DNA of 64,000 nucleotides from Bisporella sp. PMI_857 (lineage: Eukaryota > Ascomycota > Leotiomycetes > Helotiales > Helotiaceae), in contig JAJSPD010000005.1 in NCBI GenBank assembly GCA_021307315.1, forward strand, positions 992,001 to 1,056,000, read 5' to 3'. Under the pieces are notes generated by a model. It was not told where the DNA came from, ran no database searches, and saw only the letters and a list, made by a program, of their open reading frames with translations. Each line of letters begins with the position of its first letter. Within the stretch, counting starts at the first letter, position 1. Made by a program: the position numbers and the translations under genes. Shown piece after piece: positions 22,547-35,043 of this stretch.

Positions 22547-24302
22547 TTTGAATATTGAAGCTCAAGCTGAGTGCAACAATAAACGCAGAATGTAAATCTA
22601 GGAGGCTCCTATATGCACCCACTATTTTACGAGAATCTCCTCTCAACTATATACAGGTTCTATCTCTACCATCTTCTATGAGTCGGGCTATAACCTGAGT
22701 ATCCGGGTAGATTCATATGCTGGCTGAAGCACGCAATGCTTTGCTTCTCGCGGTGAAGAGTGCTCGCTCAAGCGTGAGAACAAGTAGGATGGCTGATCAT
22801 AGCCCTTTGTAGATATTTCTCATTACTCTGAAGCTCTCGTGATGCATCCAGAGCTACCAGAAAAGCAATGACCGTCGTATAATTGGATACTCTCTGCTAG
22901 CTCAACGAGCACACTGCCATGTCTTCGCATCTCCTCCTCATCCACAAAAGAACAAATGCCACTACTAGAACTGCCCCATCGTCATCCTCTGCTATATATA
23001 TGCGCATTCTTTGAAATATCATGATGGCCATTCGACACAGGTATTGAGGCGCACGGAAACGGTTGAGCCCGGATATATAGCCCGCAAGCCTAGATCTAGA
23101 GGCGCCACCATCATAGAACCTAGAGACGATCAAAGCTTATTATATTGCCTTACTGCGTGGGGAAGACCTGATGGAGATAAGATCTGCCATACGCAATTGC
23201 GTAGTGCAGTTGGAAATTACTTTCGTGCATGAAATGCCATTTTGGGGGCTGATCACGTCACGCGAGGGACCACTAACTAAAGACCTCACCATAATTGAGA
23301 AAATTGAAAACTTTAAGTGGCACTGTACTTGATTCTTATCTAACTAATTCTATTGACGAATGTTCTACTAGTTTTTTGTATTCTACTCTGAGTACGAGAA
23401 TGATGCTATTTACTAAAATCGTAACATCACGCACTGAAGAGCACAACTTGTTCTTTATGTGACGAGATCAGCTCGAACTGCTTGCGCGTTTACCATAAAG
23501 ATTATCTTTGCAAGGTCAACTAGATGCCTCTAGTGAGATTTTGAGTTGCTTACACTCGATAAGGAGTGTGAGAGGCGGACACTTAGTCCATACTTCAATG
23601 CTGCACCAGTAGTCATATTAATTAATGGCTTTGTCAGCGCTCGCAACCAAGGAGAAGATATGTTAAGCCTATACCGGCATTATCTTTTTTTAATTAGTAA
23701 AATTTGTCATCTGAAATCAGGATTTATGAGGTGAGTCGTCTTATTAGTTGTAGACGCCAAAATTGTTCGCTCTAGCAGGCATGTAATTCCCTGGTCATAT
23801 TTTCCAATGCCGCACTAACCGTGTAAGTATAACTAAACAGGACACGGCCAATAAGCCTAGCCAACTTCGTGCTATTCAAGGATCAATGGTTACCATACTG
23901 TATATGCTTCTGCACACCCTCCTCTTTGTCTTTTTGCATATGGTATGGTAAGTACTTCCAACTGCATTTGATTAAGATTGAAATTTCCTGTCGAAATTTA
24001 GAAGTAGATGTAAAATCGGCATATTTAACATAATGCTTTCCAACAAGCAAGCAAAAGGAATGCAATTAGGGTGACACATATATACTCAGACCATGGATTC
24101 TCTATCTTCTCATGCAGGCTACAATATGGTAATGTTTGATCACCTTATAGCTGTGCATTTGCAGGCTCAGATCTTATTATGCTCTCCATAGGACGTAGCT
24201 AATCGACTGGGCGAGAAATTTGAGGTTCCTATATAGCGGCGGCATATAATTATCTTCCACACAAAAAAAGCTTTGAAGGGGAGGCAGGAAGAATGAAGTG
24301 CG
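22547..24302. other. AT-rich gene desert
   Basis: 1.75 kb upstream of the peroxidase gene with only short, family-less ORFs on either strand. No repeat structure that I can define by eye. It may be old degenerate repeat DNA. Confidence 0.5.
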
Positions 24303-25084
24303 TTATGCCCTCCCGATGAGAACTGTATACCTGATGCTAGGAATTACAATTATCGGATGATAGCTTTCGGCCCACCATGGAAAAAATCCAGATAATTCCC
24401 AATCAATAATTGCTGAAACCTTGAACTTCTTTTCTTCGTTTTCGTTCGAGATGAAAATATTATCATCATCTAAATCTCTGTGAGTGAAAACGTATGGCGC
24501 ACCTTTTGGAAAACTCTCTTCAAGCTCGGCCACCATCCTATCTGCTTCTTTAACCCACGAATCCAATATGGATTCCTCAACGTTCCAACCTTCCTTCCTA
24601 AACCAAAAATCTCCTAAAATTCCTTTACGAATCGTTGTAGTTGAATTTCTAGCCACTCTTCCTCGTTTCTTCCCGTTTTAATACATCCTCGTCCTGTACA
24701 TGTTCCAATAAAAGGATCAAGAAGCCCTGAGCCGTCTGCTCTTTGCATGTACGGTCTCGTTACTCGGCGCCATTCTTTAATGCAATTCCGTAAGTCTCCT
24801 GGTACATCATGCTTTTGGTCTTGTGTAAGAGTATTCCAAATCTGACTAATAGGGCTTCTTTTTGCATGAGTCATAATCATAAAGTGGAATTTATCACTTG
24901 AGCCGCCAAATTTGCGCATTTCCATAAGAGGAAAACCAGGTTTTTCTTTTTGAAGAAACTCTTGAGCTGTATATTCCGCGTTCCATGCACCAGTAGCGTT
25001 ATTAGGCTCATATTTAAGCAGCCACGAGCCGTTTGGGTCGAGATCCCAAATAGCAGAATTCTGTCGAAGATGGGAGACTTTCAA
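24303..25084 (-). pseudogene. APH-family phosphotransferase, frameshifted and N-truncated
   Basis: The upstream frame (to about 24650) encodes IWDLDPNGSWLLKYEPNNAT, FHFMIMTHAKRSPISQIWN and DPFIGTCTGRGCIKTGRNEE. The downstream frame carries KGAPYVFTHRDLDDDNIFI (catalytic loop, H-R-D-L...N) and VSAIIDWELSGFFPWWAE (metal-binding D of the IDWE motif). Both are classic for the aminoglycoside-phosphotransferase fold of fungal small-molecule kinases. The two frames meet around 24650, in the family region EEWLE(N)STTTIRKGIL; a single missing base in the A-run there explains the shift, so assembly error is possible. There is no ATG upstream in frame: a TGA precedes the first codons and the usual N-terminal lobe start is missing. 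It is likely a decayed copy. Confidence 0.65.
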
Positions 25085-25501
25085 TCATGAAGTATATCCT
25101 TCGCAACCGAGTTGGTGTGTAGTATTCCAGCCGCAATTGTGACATAATTGAATAGGAGTGTCTCTTGCATTGGTAGCTTCTAGTGAAAGCTCTTGGTAAA
25201 TTGCACCTGAGGCTAGTTTACGCTCGCTCACTGGCACAGCATGAACCTTGTGAAAAAGGTCATTACTCTCTATCTCAGGATGATCTATAGCATAAATATA
25301 TAAGTTTTAAAGCACTTCAAAACCAATATTCGCTCACTGGTATTATCAAATTTTATTTCATCTCGAATAACTTTCCTTGGGAGTCTAGTCTTCGGGGTAG
25401 TCATTGGGGTCAACTACTTCGGGATGAACTCCATTGGGATGAATTAATTCGGATTGAGCTACTTTGGGATGAATTCTGACGTTGGCTTTGGAGTCTGACA
25501 T
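25085..25501 (-). pseudogene. Broken small gene with His-Pro repeats and a Cys-x2-Cys tail
   Basis: First exon from ATG 25501: MSDSKANVRIHPKVAQSELI then HPNGVHPEVVDPNDYPED, with recurring HP-x-V units, ending at TAG 25385. Continuing past the TAG gives TPKE and a possible donor (GTTATTC near 25371). The second exon from 25284 reads HPEIESNDLFHKVHAVPVSE and LCHNCGWNTTHQLGCEGYTS to TGA at 25085. That splice is in phase only if the TAG is read as a codon such as CAG, so the gene appears inactivated by one C-to-T change. Function unknown; the C-x2-C...C tail might bind zinc. It lies directly upstream of the broken APH gene. Confidence 0.45.
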
Positions 25502-25589
25502 GTTAAGATAATTATGAAATGGGATACATTTGTGTTAGTGTATCAAGTCTGTTAATACGCTTAAAGTACAATAAATAAACAAAGAAAGG

Positions 25590-25900
25590 GTAAGCTGCCT
25601 GGGACGCAATGTTTGAAGAGGAAGTCCTTGAGTCCGATCTTCTCGGTCCTCATTTGCACGAGCAGGGCGCTCTCTGCTTTGCTTAGGTCTGTGTGTACTT
25701 GCAAGACCTTCTTGGTCGGAGCCGGCGTGTGCCTGCACACAGCCTTGCCTTGCTCTCGGCGGCCCAGCTCGCCTTCCAGCGTTGGTGGCTTGTTTTTGTT
25801 CTAATCTGCGGAGTTTCTGGTCGGGGGAAACCTTCTATCGACTCTACCGAGGTTAGGTGTGGGCTACCCCGAAAGGTGTTAGCGTCATCGGCTCCTATAT
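25590..25900 (-). mobile_element. LINE (Tad-type) ORF2 C-terminal fragment
   Basis: A patch richer in G+C than its surroundings. On the minus strand one frame reads KKVLQVHTDLSKAESALLVQ then MRTEKIGLKDFLFKHCVP. The block (L)xKxxSxLLVQxRTGKIGLxxFLxxxxVP is characteristic of the end of fungal non-LTR retrotransposon reverse transcriptase/RNase H polyproteins, next to a C-terminal zinc knuckle (absent here). An upstream piece in a neighbouring frame (QRWKASWAAESKARLCAG) looks like the same protein before a frameshift. Truncated and dead. Confidence 0.6.
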
Positions 25901-26147
25901 AGGCACCTCCTGCGACACTAGTGCTCCGCTCATCCAGAGAATTCGCTGACCAAATTACCTATTCCGATTATCAATCACTCTCTGCAACCAAAAATCCACT
26001 TGCATCATAGCACACGAAACTTCTATCTCAATAGCCATAATATAATACGAATCAATAGCTTTCGACCATGATCCCAATCTCACCTTATATTCTTTGATCT
26101 AAACGCCGTTTATACTTCTTTGTAACTAAAGCTACCAATCCTTGATC

Positions 26148-27055
26148 ATGACCTTACCATCACCGACCAAGAACTGGCATACTGACACCTACGACTCCAT
26201 CTCCCCATCCCGCCCTGAGCTTTCCATAGCTGGACGCCGCATTGTGATCACTGGAGGTGGCTATGGCCTTGGCCGTGAACTCGTCAAGACCTTCGCAGAA
26301 GCTGGTGCTTCTGAAATTGCCATCCTAGGTCGATCTGAAGGTCCACTAGTGGAGACAACGAAGATCATCGCAGAGAAATACCCAAAGACCAAGGTCTCCC
26401 ATTTCGTCGCTGACATTACCGACCTTGCTGCCGTCAAGAAAGCCGCTGAGAGCTTTGGAAAATGGAACACATTGATCCTAAATGCTGGCTACATGCCCAA
26501 CAAAGGCGCGGTTGGGTCATCCGATGTCCCCGAGTTCTGGAAAGGTTATGAGATCAATGTCAAGGGTGCAATCGTCGCCCTCAATGCCTTCTTGCCAGCC
26601 AAAGGCGAAGATGCTGTTGTCGTTGCAACATCCGCTGCTGGAATCGCCTTCCCAAAAAATATGACTGGTGGATTTACATCTTATAGTGCTTCTAAGTATG
26701 CCTTAGTAAATCTCATTGAGTATGTGGCTGTAAAAGAACCAGACGTTCACTTTGTAAATATTCATCCTGGTGTTTTGGAAACAGCCATGTTCGCTAAATT
26801 CGACAACCCAGACTTAAAACGAGATACCTGTAAGTTCATCAAAGCCTGTGTGAATTAAGCTAACTGTATCTAGTCGCTTTAAGTACGCATTTCACGTTAT
26901 GGGTCACCAGCAAGGAGGCGCGATTCCTAAGAGGAAAGTTCGTCTGGTGTAATTGGGACGTCGATGAGCTCAAGGCACATGCTAAGAAGATCCAAGAGGA
27001 CTCAGGGTTATGGACCACTACAATCGCAGGATTCCCATATAAATCTCTTGCTTAA
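26148..27055 (+). CDS. Short-chain dehydrogenase/reductase (SDR)
   Basis: Two exons, 26148-26829 and 26874-27055, about 287 aa. Classical SDR marks: TGGGYGLGREL (GxxxGxG NAD(P)-binding), ILGRSEG after beta-2, ADITDL, LILNAGYM (NAG), a serine in VVATSAAG and YSASKYALVNL (catalytic YxxxK). NIHPGVLETAMFAKF follows. The second exon (ALSTHFTLWVTSKEARFLRG, FVWCNWDVDELKAHA) is the usual C-terminal block of this fungal subgroup (VWxNWDVDEL). The 44-nt intron is GTAAGT...GCTAAC...TCTAG. It probably reduces a carbonyl or oxidises an alcohol; substrate unknown. It stands alone next to TE debris. Start chosen at the first ATG (MTLPSPTKNW). Confidence 0.9.
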
Positions 27056-29534
27056 TAATTGACTGGTAAGCATCACTTTCTTCACACTATAATTACCAAC
27101 GACTTCACATACAACATTTTCAACCTATATTTAGTTCCTCTCAATACCTAGGATCTTGTTAATATATATTCTCAGCATTTTAATAAAGTTTTATCATGTG
27201 AAGTGTTAAGGCTAGTTCTCCTATCAATGATTAATACGTTACCTGAGTAAGCATGTATCACTAGTCAGATCCTTCGCTTAAGGTTCTTCCTCGATATAAT
27301 CTTTTAAGACAAAAGTAAGGAGGTAGAAAGAGAAGAGATAGTTTCATATCTTCATGATAGTGCTATCGTAGCAAGAATGAACTATCATGACATGAGATAA
27401 CCACGAGACAAAGGAAATCCTCCTGATACAATTTGCCTCGTATATAGACCAAGTGCTCCCTTTGTGTAAGCTATATGGACATGCATATGGGTCTCCGTTA
27501 CGCTACTCCAGCTGCGGAGAGACTGAGAGAGCCTGAGGCAACAATTTATGACATGATATCTTACCGTAGTAATTATTAAACAAATTGATGTCTTATGAAG
27601 CGAAGGCTGGACCCAAAAACAATATCCTTGCTCTTTTGACCTCGAGGTACCAACACAGGGTGGCAATATTGCATGAAACTATACCACGTGGCCGTTACAG
27701 GCTAGATAATGGCTTATTAGATCAGATTTGAAATCCTGATGATAAGTAGCACTTTTTTGTTAATGTTAAAATGGTGTGGTTATAGCGATGGAGTAGCGAT
27801 ATTGTAACTAATTTTTTGCGGTAAACAGACTGCTGCGACAAGATAGTTTATAACATAATAGTGTTATTGTAATTTTAAGCTAGGAATAGTTCTAGATACT
27901 TAGAATTAGCTGTTGTATACTATCTATATATTAGGAAATATGAAGGAATGGTCGCGCAAAATTGAAATAATGGTAAACCTAAAGTACCTAGGTTGTGTTC
28001 CGTCTCGGGGTGTGTTCCGCCACGCAGTGATGTACGTTAGCTTAATAAATGAATGATATCAACCGACGTCTTTGTAAACTTGAGCGTAAGTTGTGGTGAG
28101 TAAGAATTGGCTCCACTTGCGATGACAATGAGCAGCGGCACCGGTACCTTGAAGTACATCTGCGGCAGGGGGTACACAGCCACAGAGTCTGAAAATGGAC
28201 CCTCAATTCGCCTTCTATTGTACTCGTGTGACATTGTAACTTGAGAATTGGTGGTTATAAACAAAGGCCTTTCTGTATTTGTGGTATAGTGCACTAAATT
28301 ACATTAAATGTAAAGCAAATATTATTAACAAAAGTACTTACTATAAAGCCGTCTTGTTCAGCTTGTTGTCACACCGCCATCTGATTCTAATTTTGGTTCT
28401 CGAGAAGTAGCCTACTTTGTATATACATCTATAAAAGAAACGTGGGAAAGCTCCTCCAGACACACCAACTGTGTCCACCACAAGTCGGGACATTTTTCTT
28501 AAGATGCTTCACCTCAGCCTGGGCAAGTAAAGCCTCCGCATTTAGGGTGATTGACAGCGCAAAATCATACAAACTAGCCCTAGGGGGAGGCTTCTTGCTA
28601 TTGAAGGGTTTTACTGAAACCATTAGGACCGGATTGATGGACAGTACTTGAGAGAAGAGCCCACAAGTGTCGAAGTAGTGGTATTCCAGAGAATCTCAGA
28701 CGTAAGGCCACCGCCTATGGATTTGCCAACATATGAGCAATCTGCAGGCGTCATTGCGACGCTAAAAGTTGATTCCGCACACAGCATAGACACTTGAAGT
28801 GGTTCTTGCAGACCTTCACCACAAATATCCCAATTACCCATCCTCATCCAGCATCTCTAGTTCTTGTTACATTTCGGAATAAACCGAAGCTTTCCGGTTC
28901 GCGGATGAAGATTGCCATTGTTCACACTTGGGCGACTAATAGTGCGATTTGTGGTGCGGTATGTACCGTGGCATGGGAAATTCTATACATTATTGGGTTA
29001 TATATTCTACGTAAGGAAGCCGCCTCCTAAACTCTTCTGTGTGTCGAGAAGATGGATTTTACACAATGTATACAAATATAAAGTGCTCATTAAAAACAAT
29101 CCGCCCAAACGCCTTGCATATGCAAACAATCAATCAGTTCGTCAACACCCACCAGCGCACAGAAAGTAGAATTCCTGCTCCTCCAAAGCCATAAAGTGTC
29201 GCAGCCCACCAATCCTCGGTCAAAGACCCAGCGTATTAGGTTTTGTGTGGTCTTGCTTAGCCTGCAGGTTGTACATGCTAGAAAAGGAGGCATCGTTGTC
29301 TATGCATACTTAAAAAGACAACAACAAGGAGGGTACATCTAGTCTTGGATATAATGCAGGGGTTGTATTACCCCCACCAATGAATATCGGAAGCACAGAC
29401 AACTCCACTTGTAGCTCATGCAGTCCTGCCCCGCTCATCTGTAAGAAATGTTTGATATTTACCATTTCTGACTTCCTAACATCAACCTTCCCTTCTTGTT
29501 ACCAATACCTGTGAGGCGTATACTCGACCTCAGA
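27056..29534. other. 2.5-kb gene-poor AT-rich region
   Basis: No gene that I can support. Short ORFs at 28430-29290 on the minus strand have coding-like stretches in alternating frames and may be a decayed gene, but no family is recognisable. The last 150 nt upstream of RRP42 are CT-rich, as expected for a promoter. Confidence 0.5.
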
Positions 29535-30671
29535 ATGGCACCCTCATCTACACAACATGTCCTGCTAAGCCCAGCAGAACTCTCCTACATCCACGCATCC
29601 CTTTCGCACAACCCTCCAATCCGCCCGGATGGCCGCTCAGCAACACAATTCCGGCCATTGACCGCAGAATGCGACATTCTACCCGGTACGAATGGCTCCG
29701 CTAGGATTACCTTCGCAGATGGTACGGAAGCGGTCGTAGGGGTGAAGGCTGAGGTAGAAAAGTCACGAGCTCCATACCAAGTGACACAGGATGAATTGAT
29801 CGGAGGAGATGGAGAGGCACAAAGGGCGGGATTGAATGAATGGGTGGAATTAAGTGTTGAGATACCAGGATTTAGGGATGACGACTCAATGCCTGTATTT
29901 CTGGCGGCAATGATGAGCGAGGCATTGTTGGCGGATGGAGAGTTTACAAAGAGGCTGTGGATCAATAGAAGGTTTCACTGGAAGCTATATCTTGATGTAT
30001 ATCCGTCTGTTCCTTTTCTTTTTGTGCAATGGCTAATACTAGTGTAGATTTTACTACTTTCGCCCCCGTTATCCTATCCATTACCACTATTGTCCTTGAC
30101 GGCCCACCTAGCGCTTCTGTCAACAAGGTTACCTAGACTAAAGTCGGAATTGGATGAGGACCCATTATTTGATGATGACTGGGATGCATCAGTGTATCTC
30201 TATCCTAGAAACAAGCAGAGCTTGCTCCACCGACCACCAGTAACTCTCCTTGTCATGGCTGTTAGTGACAACATTATATTTGATGCGAGCAAGGAAGAGC
30301 TTGCAGTCGCAGATGTTGTATTAGCAGTATCAGTGGGAGAAAGACCAAGGTCTAACGAAGGGGATATGGAAGTCGATTCTGGGAAAGTTCGAGACCTAAG
30401 GCTCCTCACTGTAAGGACAGTAGATCCCCCCTCAAGATTAACATCCTCCGGAGTGCCAAATGTGCTCAATACAGCGACAGGAGGAACGGCTGCCACTACC
30501 ACTGAGAAAGCATCAAGTCAACGGGAGGCTATGGTAGAAGAGGGGGTGTGGCAACCACCTCGGGGCGGAGCGAAACGAAAGCTGATTGCGGCCATGATAT
30601 CAAAAGTTCTAGAGCAAGGAGGCGTCGCAGAAGAAGTAATGGATGGATTAGATGGCGTAGAACTCGGTTAG
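29535..30671 (+). CDS. RRP42: Exosome complex subunit Rrp42 (RNase PH fold)
   Basis: Two exons, 29535-29996 and 30048-30671, about 361 aa. Rrp42 is one of six RNase-PH-like ring subunits of the RNA exosome, without its own activity, working in 3'-5' RNA processing and decay. Family marks: ELSYIHASLSHNPPIRPDGR and FRPLTAECDILPGTNGSARI near the N-terminus, EAVVGVKAEVEKSR, and KLYLDILLLSPPLSYPLPLL spanning the exon join. The C-terminal part is ALLSTRLPRLKSELDEDPLF, PPVTLLVMAVSDNIIFDASK and GGVAEEVMDGLDGVELG. There is a variable Thr/Ala insert (TGGTAATTTEKASSQ). The 51-nt intron is GTATAT...GCTAAT...GTGTAG. An earlier in-frame ATG (29496) exists, but MAPSSTQ is more typical. Confidence 0.9.
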
Positions 30672-30803
30672 ACGACATATGTCCCGGCGCACAACAAGAG
30701 GAATTTGGTTATGGGAGTGTATTGTACAATATTACATAAGGATACCCAGATCGTGAATCAAGACATCATGCAACCTCACACCATGTTTCACCATATCATA
30801 CAT

Positions 30804-31619
30804 TTACCAAATGCCTAACCACTTCTTCACCGGCGGCCGCTTCTGTCTCACGATTTCTCCTTCTCGCACCTCCCCTTCCGCCACGATCTTCCCCTCCACA
30901 TCGCCCACCGGGATCGCAGGCCCCAAGCTCTCCGCATCACTCTTTGCCATCCAGCCTCCGAAGCCTTCATCCTTATCGAGGCCATGCGCCTTGCGGTACG
31001 CACTCCGCTTCGCAACATCCTCGACCTTCTGCCTGCGCCTTTCCTGCGTTTCCGCCGTCGTATGCGCGGTATTGAGGCGGATGACCTCAACCCAAGTCTG
31101 CGTGAAGGCAATAGGGTGGAAAAAGAGATCGTACCAGTTCGGCAGCATATCTGCGAATGGGGACGAGTTCTTGAAGTCTGTTATAAAAACCGTGAGGGCG
31201 AGGGAGAAGAGCGTGCCCTTTCTTATAATTAGCTTTTGCTTCTAGGAAGTTCGAGGGGGTGGACATGCAAGACATATATACAAATGAATGCTCCTGTTAT
31301 GTATGAACCAGTGCATGAACGTCCCTTCCGCAGGCATCATATTTGGGTATCTTTTCGTCTTGCGTATTTGTGCTTCTTCAGCAGTTAAGTTTGGCCCTGG
31401 ATAATTCCGAGGCGCTTTTTTTATTCTAGATCCATGGGAAGGAGGATTGAATTTCGTAGGCTTTTCTAGAACCAATGGTTTTGAGCCATCATTGCTCTTT
31501 TTCTTGGTCGAGGCATGTCGGACGACTATGGTTGATGTCGTAGGAATTGGCAGACGTGTCCGCCATATCGCGCTCCTCTGCGGTAGTAAAAACCGGGGGA
31601 TTGAAGTTGTGAGGGACAT
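30804..31619 (-). CDS. Conserved fungal mitochondrial membrane protein, function unknown
   Basis: Two exons, 31619-31282 and 31221-30804, about 251 aa. The N-terminus (MSLTTSIPRFLLPQRSAIWR, RLPIPTTSTIVVRHAS) is rich in Arg/Ser/Thr without acidic residues: a mitochondrial presequence. KRYPNMMPAEGTFMHWFIHN is followed across the intron by a membrane segment (GTLFSLALTVFITDF), then SPFADMLPNWYDLFFHPIAF and a charged helix ending VKKWLGIW. The splice (60-nt intron, GTATAT...GCTAATTATAAG) was placed from phase and is plausible rather than certain. Convergent with RRP42 (132 nt apart). Confidence 0.75.
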
Positions 31620-32018
31620 TATGAGCTGTATAGATAGTCCACAAGCTTGGGAGGAGATTGAGCTCAAACTGAGGCTCTACTAATCGGACCCACCTTCAAA
31701 ATTTCCTCATTAGCGTCACGTGTGAGATCCCGAGTTTCTCCGTTTCACTTAGCGTAGTCAGCAACAGCTGACTTTTGTTCTTGTGCGATTGGTTGAGGAG
31801 CAGCGGATCCAGCCACAGTGGCCATGCACACTAGCTGCATAGTGCGGTAATCAAAAAGCTGGATTGACCTCCGTCCCTGGTCGGCTCTGGAAATAAAGTC
31901 GTCCTTCAAAACTTTTTCCTCAATCTCTCACACCCATCTCTCAACACCAAACCTTCATTCACTCATATAATACTACTCGTATCTATATTCTTCCCTCAAT
32001 ACACTTTAATTAGTCAAC
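31620..32018. promoter_or_regulatory. Divergent promoter region, mitochondrial protein / cytochrome c
   Basis: 399 nt between two divergent genes whose products both go to mitochondria. The CYC1 side is CT-rich (cctcaatctctcacacccatctc). A shared promoter is an inference from layout. Confidence 0.45.
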
Positions 32019-32884
<866 letters not shown>

Positions 32885-33322
32885 ATTAGACGGATTGTAC
32901 GATAGATTAGACTGTATTTTAGGTTAGACTGCATGGGTTTGCGCGTTTGGCCATAATTAAAGATTAAGATCTCCTCTTTTCGAGCAGCCCAGGATATTAC
33001 GGCGTTGTCAGACCCGTAATTCGCATTCAAACGTACATAATTTTTTTCCATCAAACATGTTTCCGCATGATTCAAGTGCTGAGATGTATAACCCCGTTTC
33101 CTCCGATGTATGTGAGTGAGTAAGCATACAGATCAAGTAGACTATTCCTTGTGCTTCTCCTTTTTCGTAGGAACAGTACTGCCTCACGCTACCCAGCGTG
33201 CCTCTTCAAGGCACCCGGGCATCCAAATGCGGCGTATGCTCAGCCGACTCCCAAAAGTTCTGATACATCTTGTTCTCATGTAGACCCTATACAAAATATC
33301 CCCTCCAATCCCCCCCTCATCT
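32885..33322. other. Convergent 3' intergenic region
   Basis: 438 nt between the ends of CYC1 and the methyltransferase-like gene. No gene or repeat seen. Confidence 0.6.
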
Positions 33323-33862
33323 TCAACCAACCACCTTCCCCTTCCCTTTCCTGAAAACAACTACCATCTCATTCCCCACCACTCCCCCCTCTCCTCCCTC
33401 CAGAACCTCAACCTCCCACCCCTCTCTCCCAAAGCTCTCCTGGAAATCTGTCCAATCACTCCTATGCAACACACCAACCACGACTTCCACCCTCATCCCA
33501 TTCTCAAAATACCTCTTGACCAATTCAGGGCTACGCGGGTACACGAACATTAAGCCGCCTACGTGATTTAGGTGGGGCGAGAGCTCCCATGTCCCCCTGA
33601 CTATGCTAGAGTTTTGTTCGGGAAGATATTTGTTTATTGATGAGTCGACCTCGACGCCTTCAATAGTGAGATTGGAGGATGAGGGGAGATGGGAGAGGAG
33701 AAGTGCTTCGAGAAGGCCTGTACCGCTTCCGATTGAGAGGATGAGACGTTCACCTTCTATGTTCTGGAAGTTCTCCGTCAGGATCTCAAGGAGCCTGTGT
33801 GAGATGCTTGCGCAGCAGTCCGGATAGTATTCAGGTTCTTCGCTGAGAATTGGGAGTGACAT
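33323..33862 (-). CDS. Small SAM-dependent methyltransferase-like protein
   Basis: Single exon, 179 aa. RLILSIGSGTGLLEALLLSH has the glycine-rich SAM-binding motif I (GSGTG), and NLTIEGVEVDSSINKYLPE looks like motif II with an acidic residue at the end of beta-2. RGTWELSPHLNHVGGLMFVY would be motif IV/post-I. The protein is shorter than a standard class I methyltransferase (about 200-250 aa) but its core strands are present, ending EMVVVFRKGKGKVVG. Substrate unknown. Start at MSLPILSEEPEYYPD. Confidence 0.7.
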   Translation of the reverse strand: MSLPILSEEPEYYPDCCASISHRLLEILTENFQNIEGERLILSIGSGTGLLEALLLSHLPSSSNLTIEGVEVDSSINKYLPEQNSSIVRGTWELSPHLNHVGGLMFVYPRSPELVKRYFENGMRVEVVVGVLHRSDWTDFQESFGREGWEVEVLEGGEGGVVGNEMVVVFRKGKGKVVG

Positions 33863-34738
33863 GGTAGTAGATTGTTGTTAAGAGAAGGTTGAATGTAATA
33901 ACGCGAGGTACAAAAAGAATAAAAAAAGCTGAAGATTTCCTTCGGCCATTTAATAGTTTGCAACAACAAACGCAATCCTTAATAAAAAAAATGTTATCAT
34001 AATTAAACTTTAAATTATTAACCTAGAAGCATTCTATAGCTCAGGATAAAGCTTTTATTTAAAAAAAACCCCCCAACTATTATATACTTGTATTGCGTTT
34101 TATGGTGGGAATTTGCCACACTACCCTACCATCTTACAGTAAAATGCAAATTTAAAGTTACATCATTACTATAGCAGCGTAATACTAAGCAAACTTAAGG
34201 AGAAAATATACAATAGTCAGAGCCAATTTTTGAAAAGACACTCTTTAAAAACATATTATTTGGAGCAACCTGGTTTCGAAAATTTAACTTCCATAGCTCG
34301 CAGTACTTCAGCGTTAAGCAAACTGTACCTTTTTCCGTGGCCAATTCTGCGCTGGAAGATTCTGGACAGGTAAGTGCCTTTTATTAGCCTTCGTGCTTTG
34401 TTACGGATGCTGATTCTCATCCTAGGTGTCTTTCTCCTCGATAATGGCTCCATGTTTGGTGGTGAACAGAAACTTCCATGGGCTGCATACTCGCCAGGAT
34501 TCAACTAGCCACCCACATTTCTTCCTACTGTCTAATACAATGAGCTAGATCAAGAAGATGAGGTCGTTGATCTGTCAACTATGCTGCCAAGGCTGAATAG
34601 GCACCATAATAGTTACAGCCTCCATCCATACCACCCATGCAGGATTTCCAATCCGAGCTAGGGTGCAACCTTCTGCGAGAAGATCCGTTCTTTATTCTCA
34701 GTCGTTTATACCGCGTTGCATATCTATCATGAGCGCAG
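33863..34738. other. AT-rich intergenic, no gene seen
   Basis: Very AT-rich (A- and T-runs at 33980-34250). A 9-bp inverted pair AAACGCAAT/ATTGCGTTT brackets about 130 bp (33970-34100), without a visible target duplication. No gene. Confidence 0.5.
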
Positions 34739-35043
34739 ATGCTGAACTTCCTGGCAGGCGATATCACTTGCTGCCAATCTCCAGAAACTTCATCGGACAT
34801 GCTTCAACAAATTCGCTACAACCTTGGTCTAATACAACGCCTCGAGACTTTTGTTTTGAGCGACTTAAATGTGATTGAGCAATATGGATCCATGTCGTGG
34901 CCCACATGTCGATCAAGGGTCCTCCGGCTTTGATAGAAGAACTAAATGAGGTGCAAAGAAATCTTTGTACGGATTACAAATCTCTTTCAAGCCAATGCCA
35001 GTCCATTATTAGGCGTTGTGAAGCCACTAGTGGTATACCTTGA
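34739..35043 (+). pseudogene. Fragment of a CorA-like/coiled-coil fungal protein
   Basis: One frame (34739-34933) reads MLQQIRYNLGLIQRLETFVL and SDLNVIEQYGSMSWPTCRSR then stops. A neighbouring frame continues directly as ALIEELNEVQRNLCTDYKSL and SQCQSIIRRCEATSGIP. The pattern of a dense helical region with W near an EELxxVQ helix resembles the cytoplasmic domain that precedes CorA-type membrane segments in many ascomycete proteins. Neither the beginning nor the membrane part is recognisable. A frame change plus truncation marks it as a relic. Confidence 0.4.

Noticed and set aside
28423..29293. Possible decayed gene on the minus strand
   Set aside because: Some coding-like stretches but no recognisable domain and no consistent frame.
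33967..34103. AAACGCAAT/ATTGCGTTT inverted pair as a second MITE
   Set aside because: Only 9 bp, no flanking duplication and no longer pairing; likely chance in AT-rich DNA.
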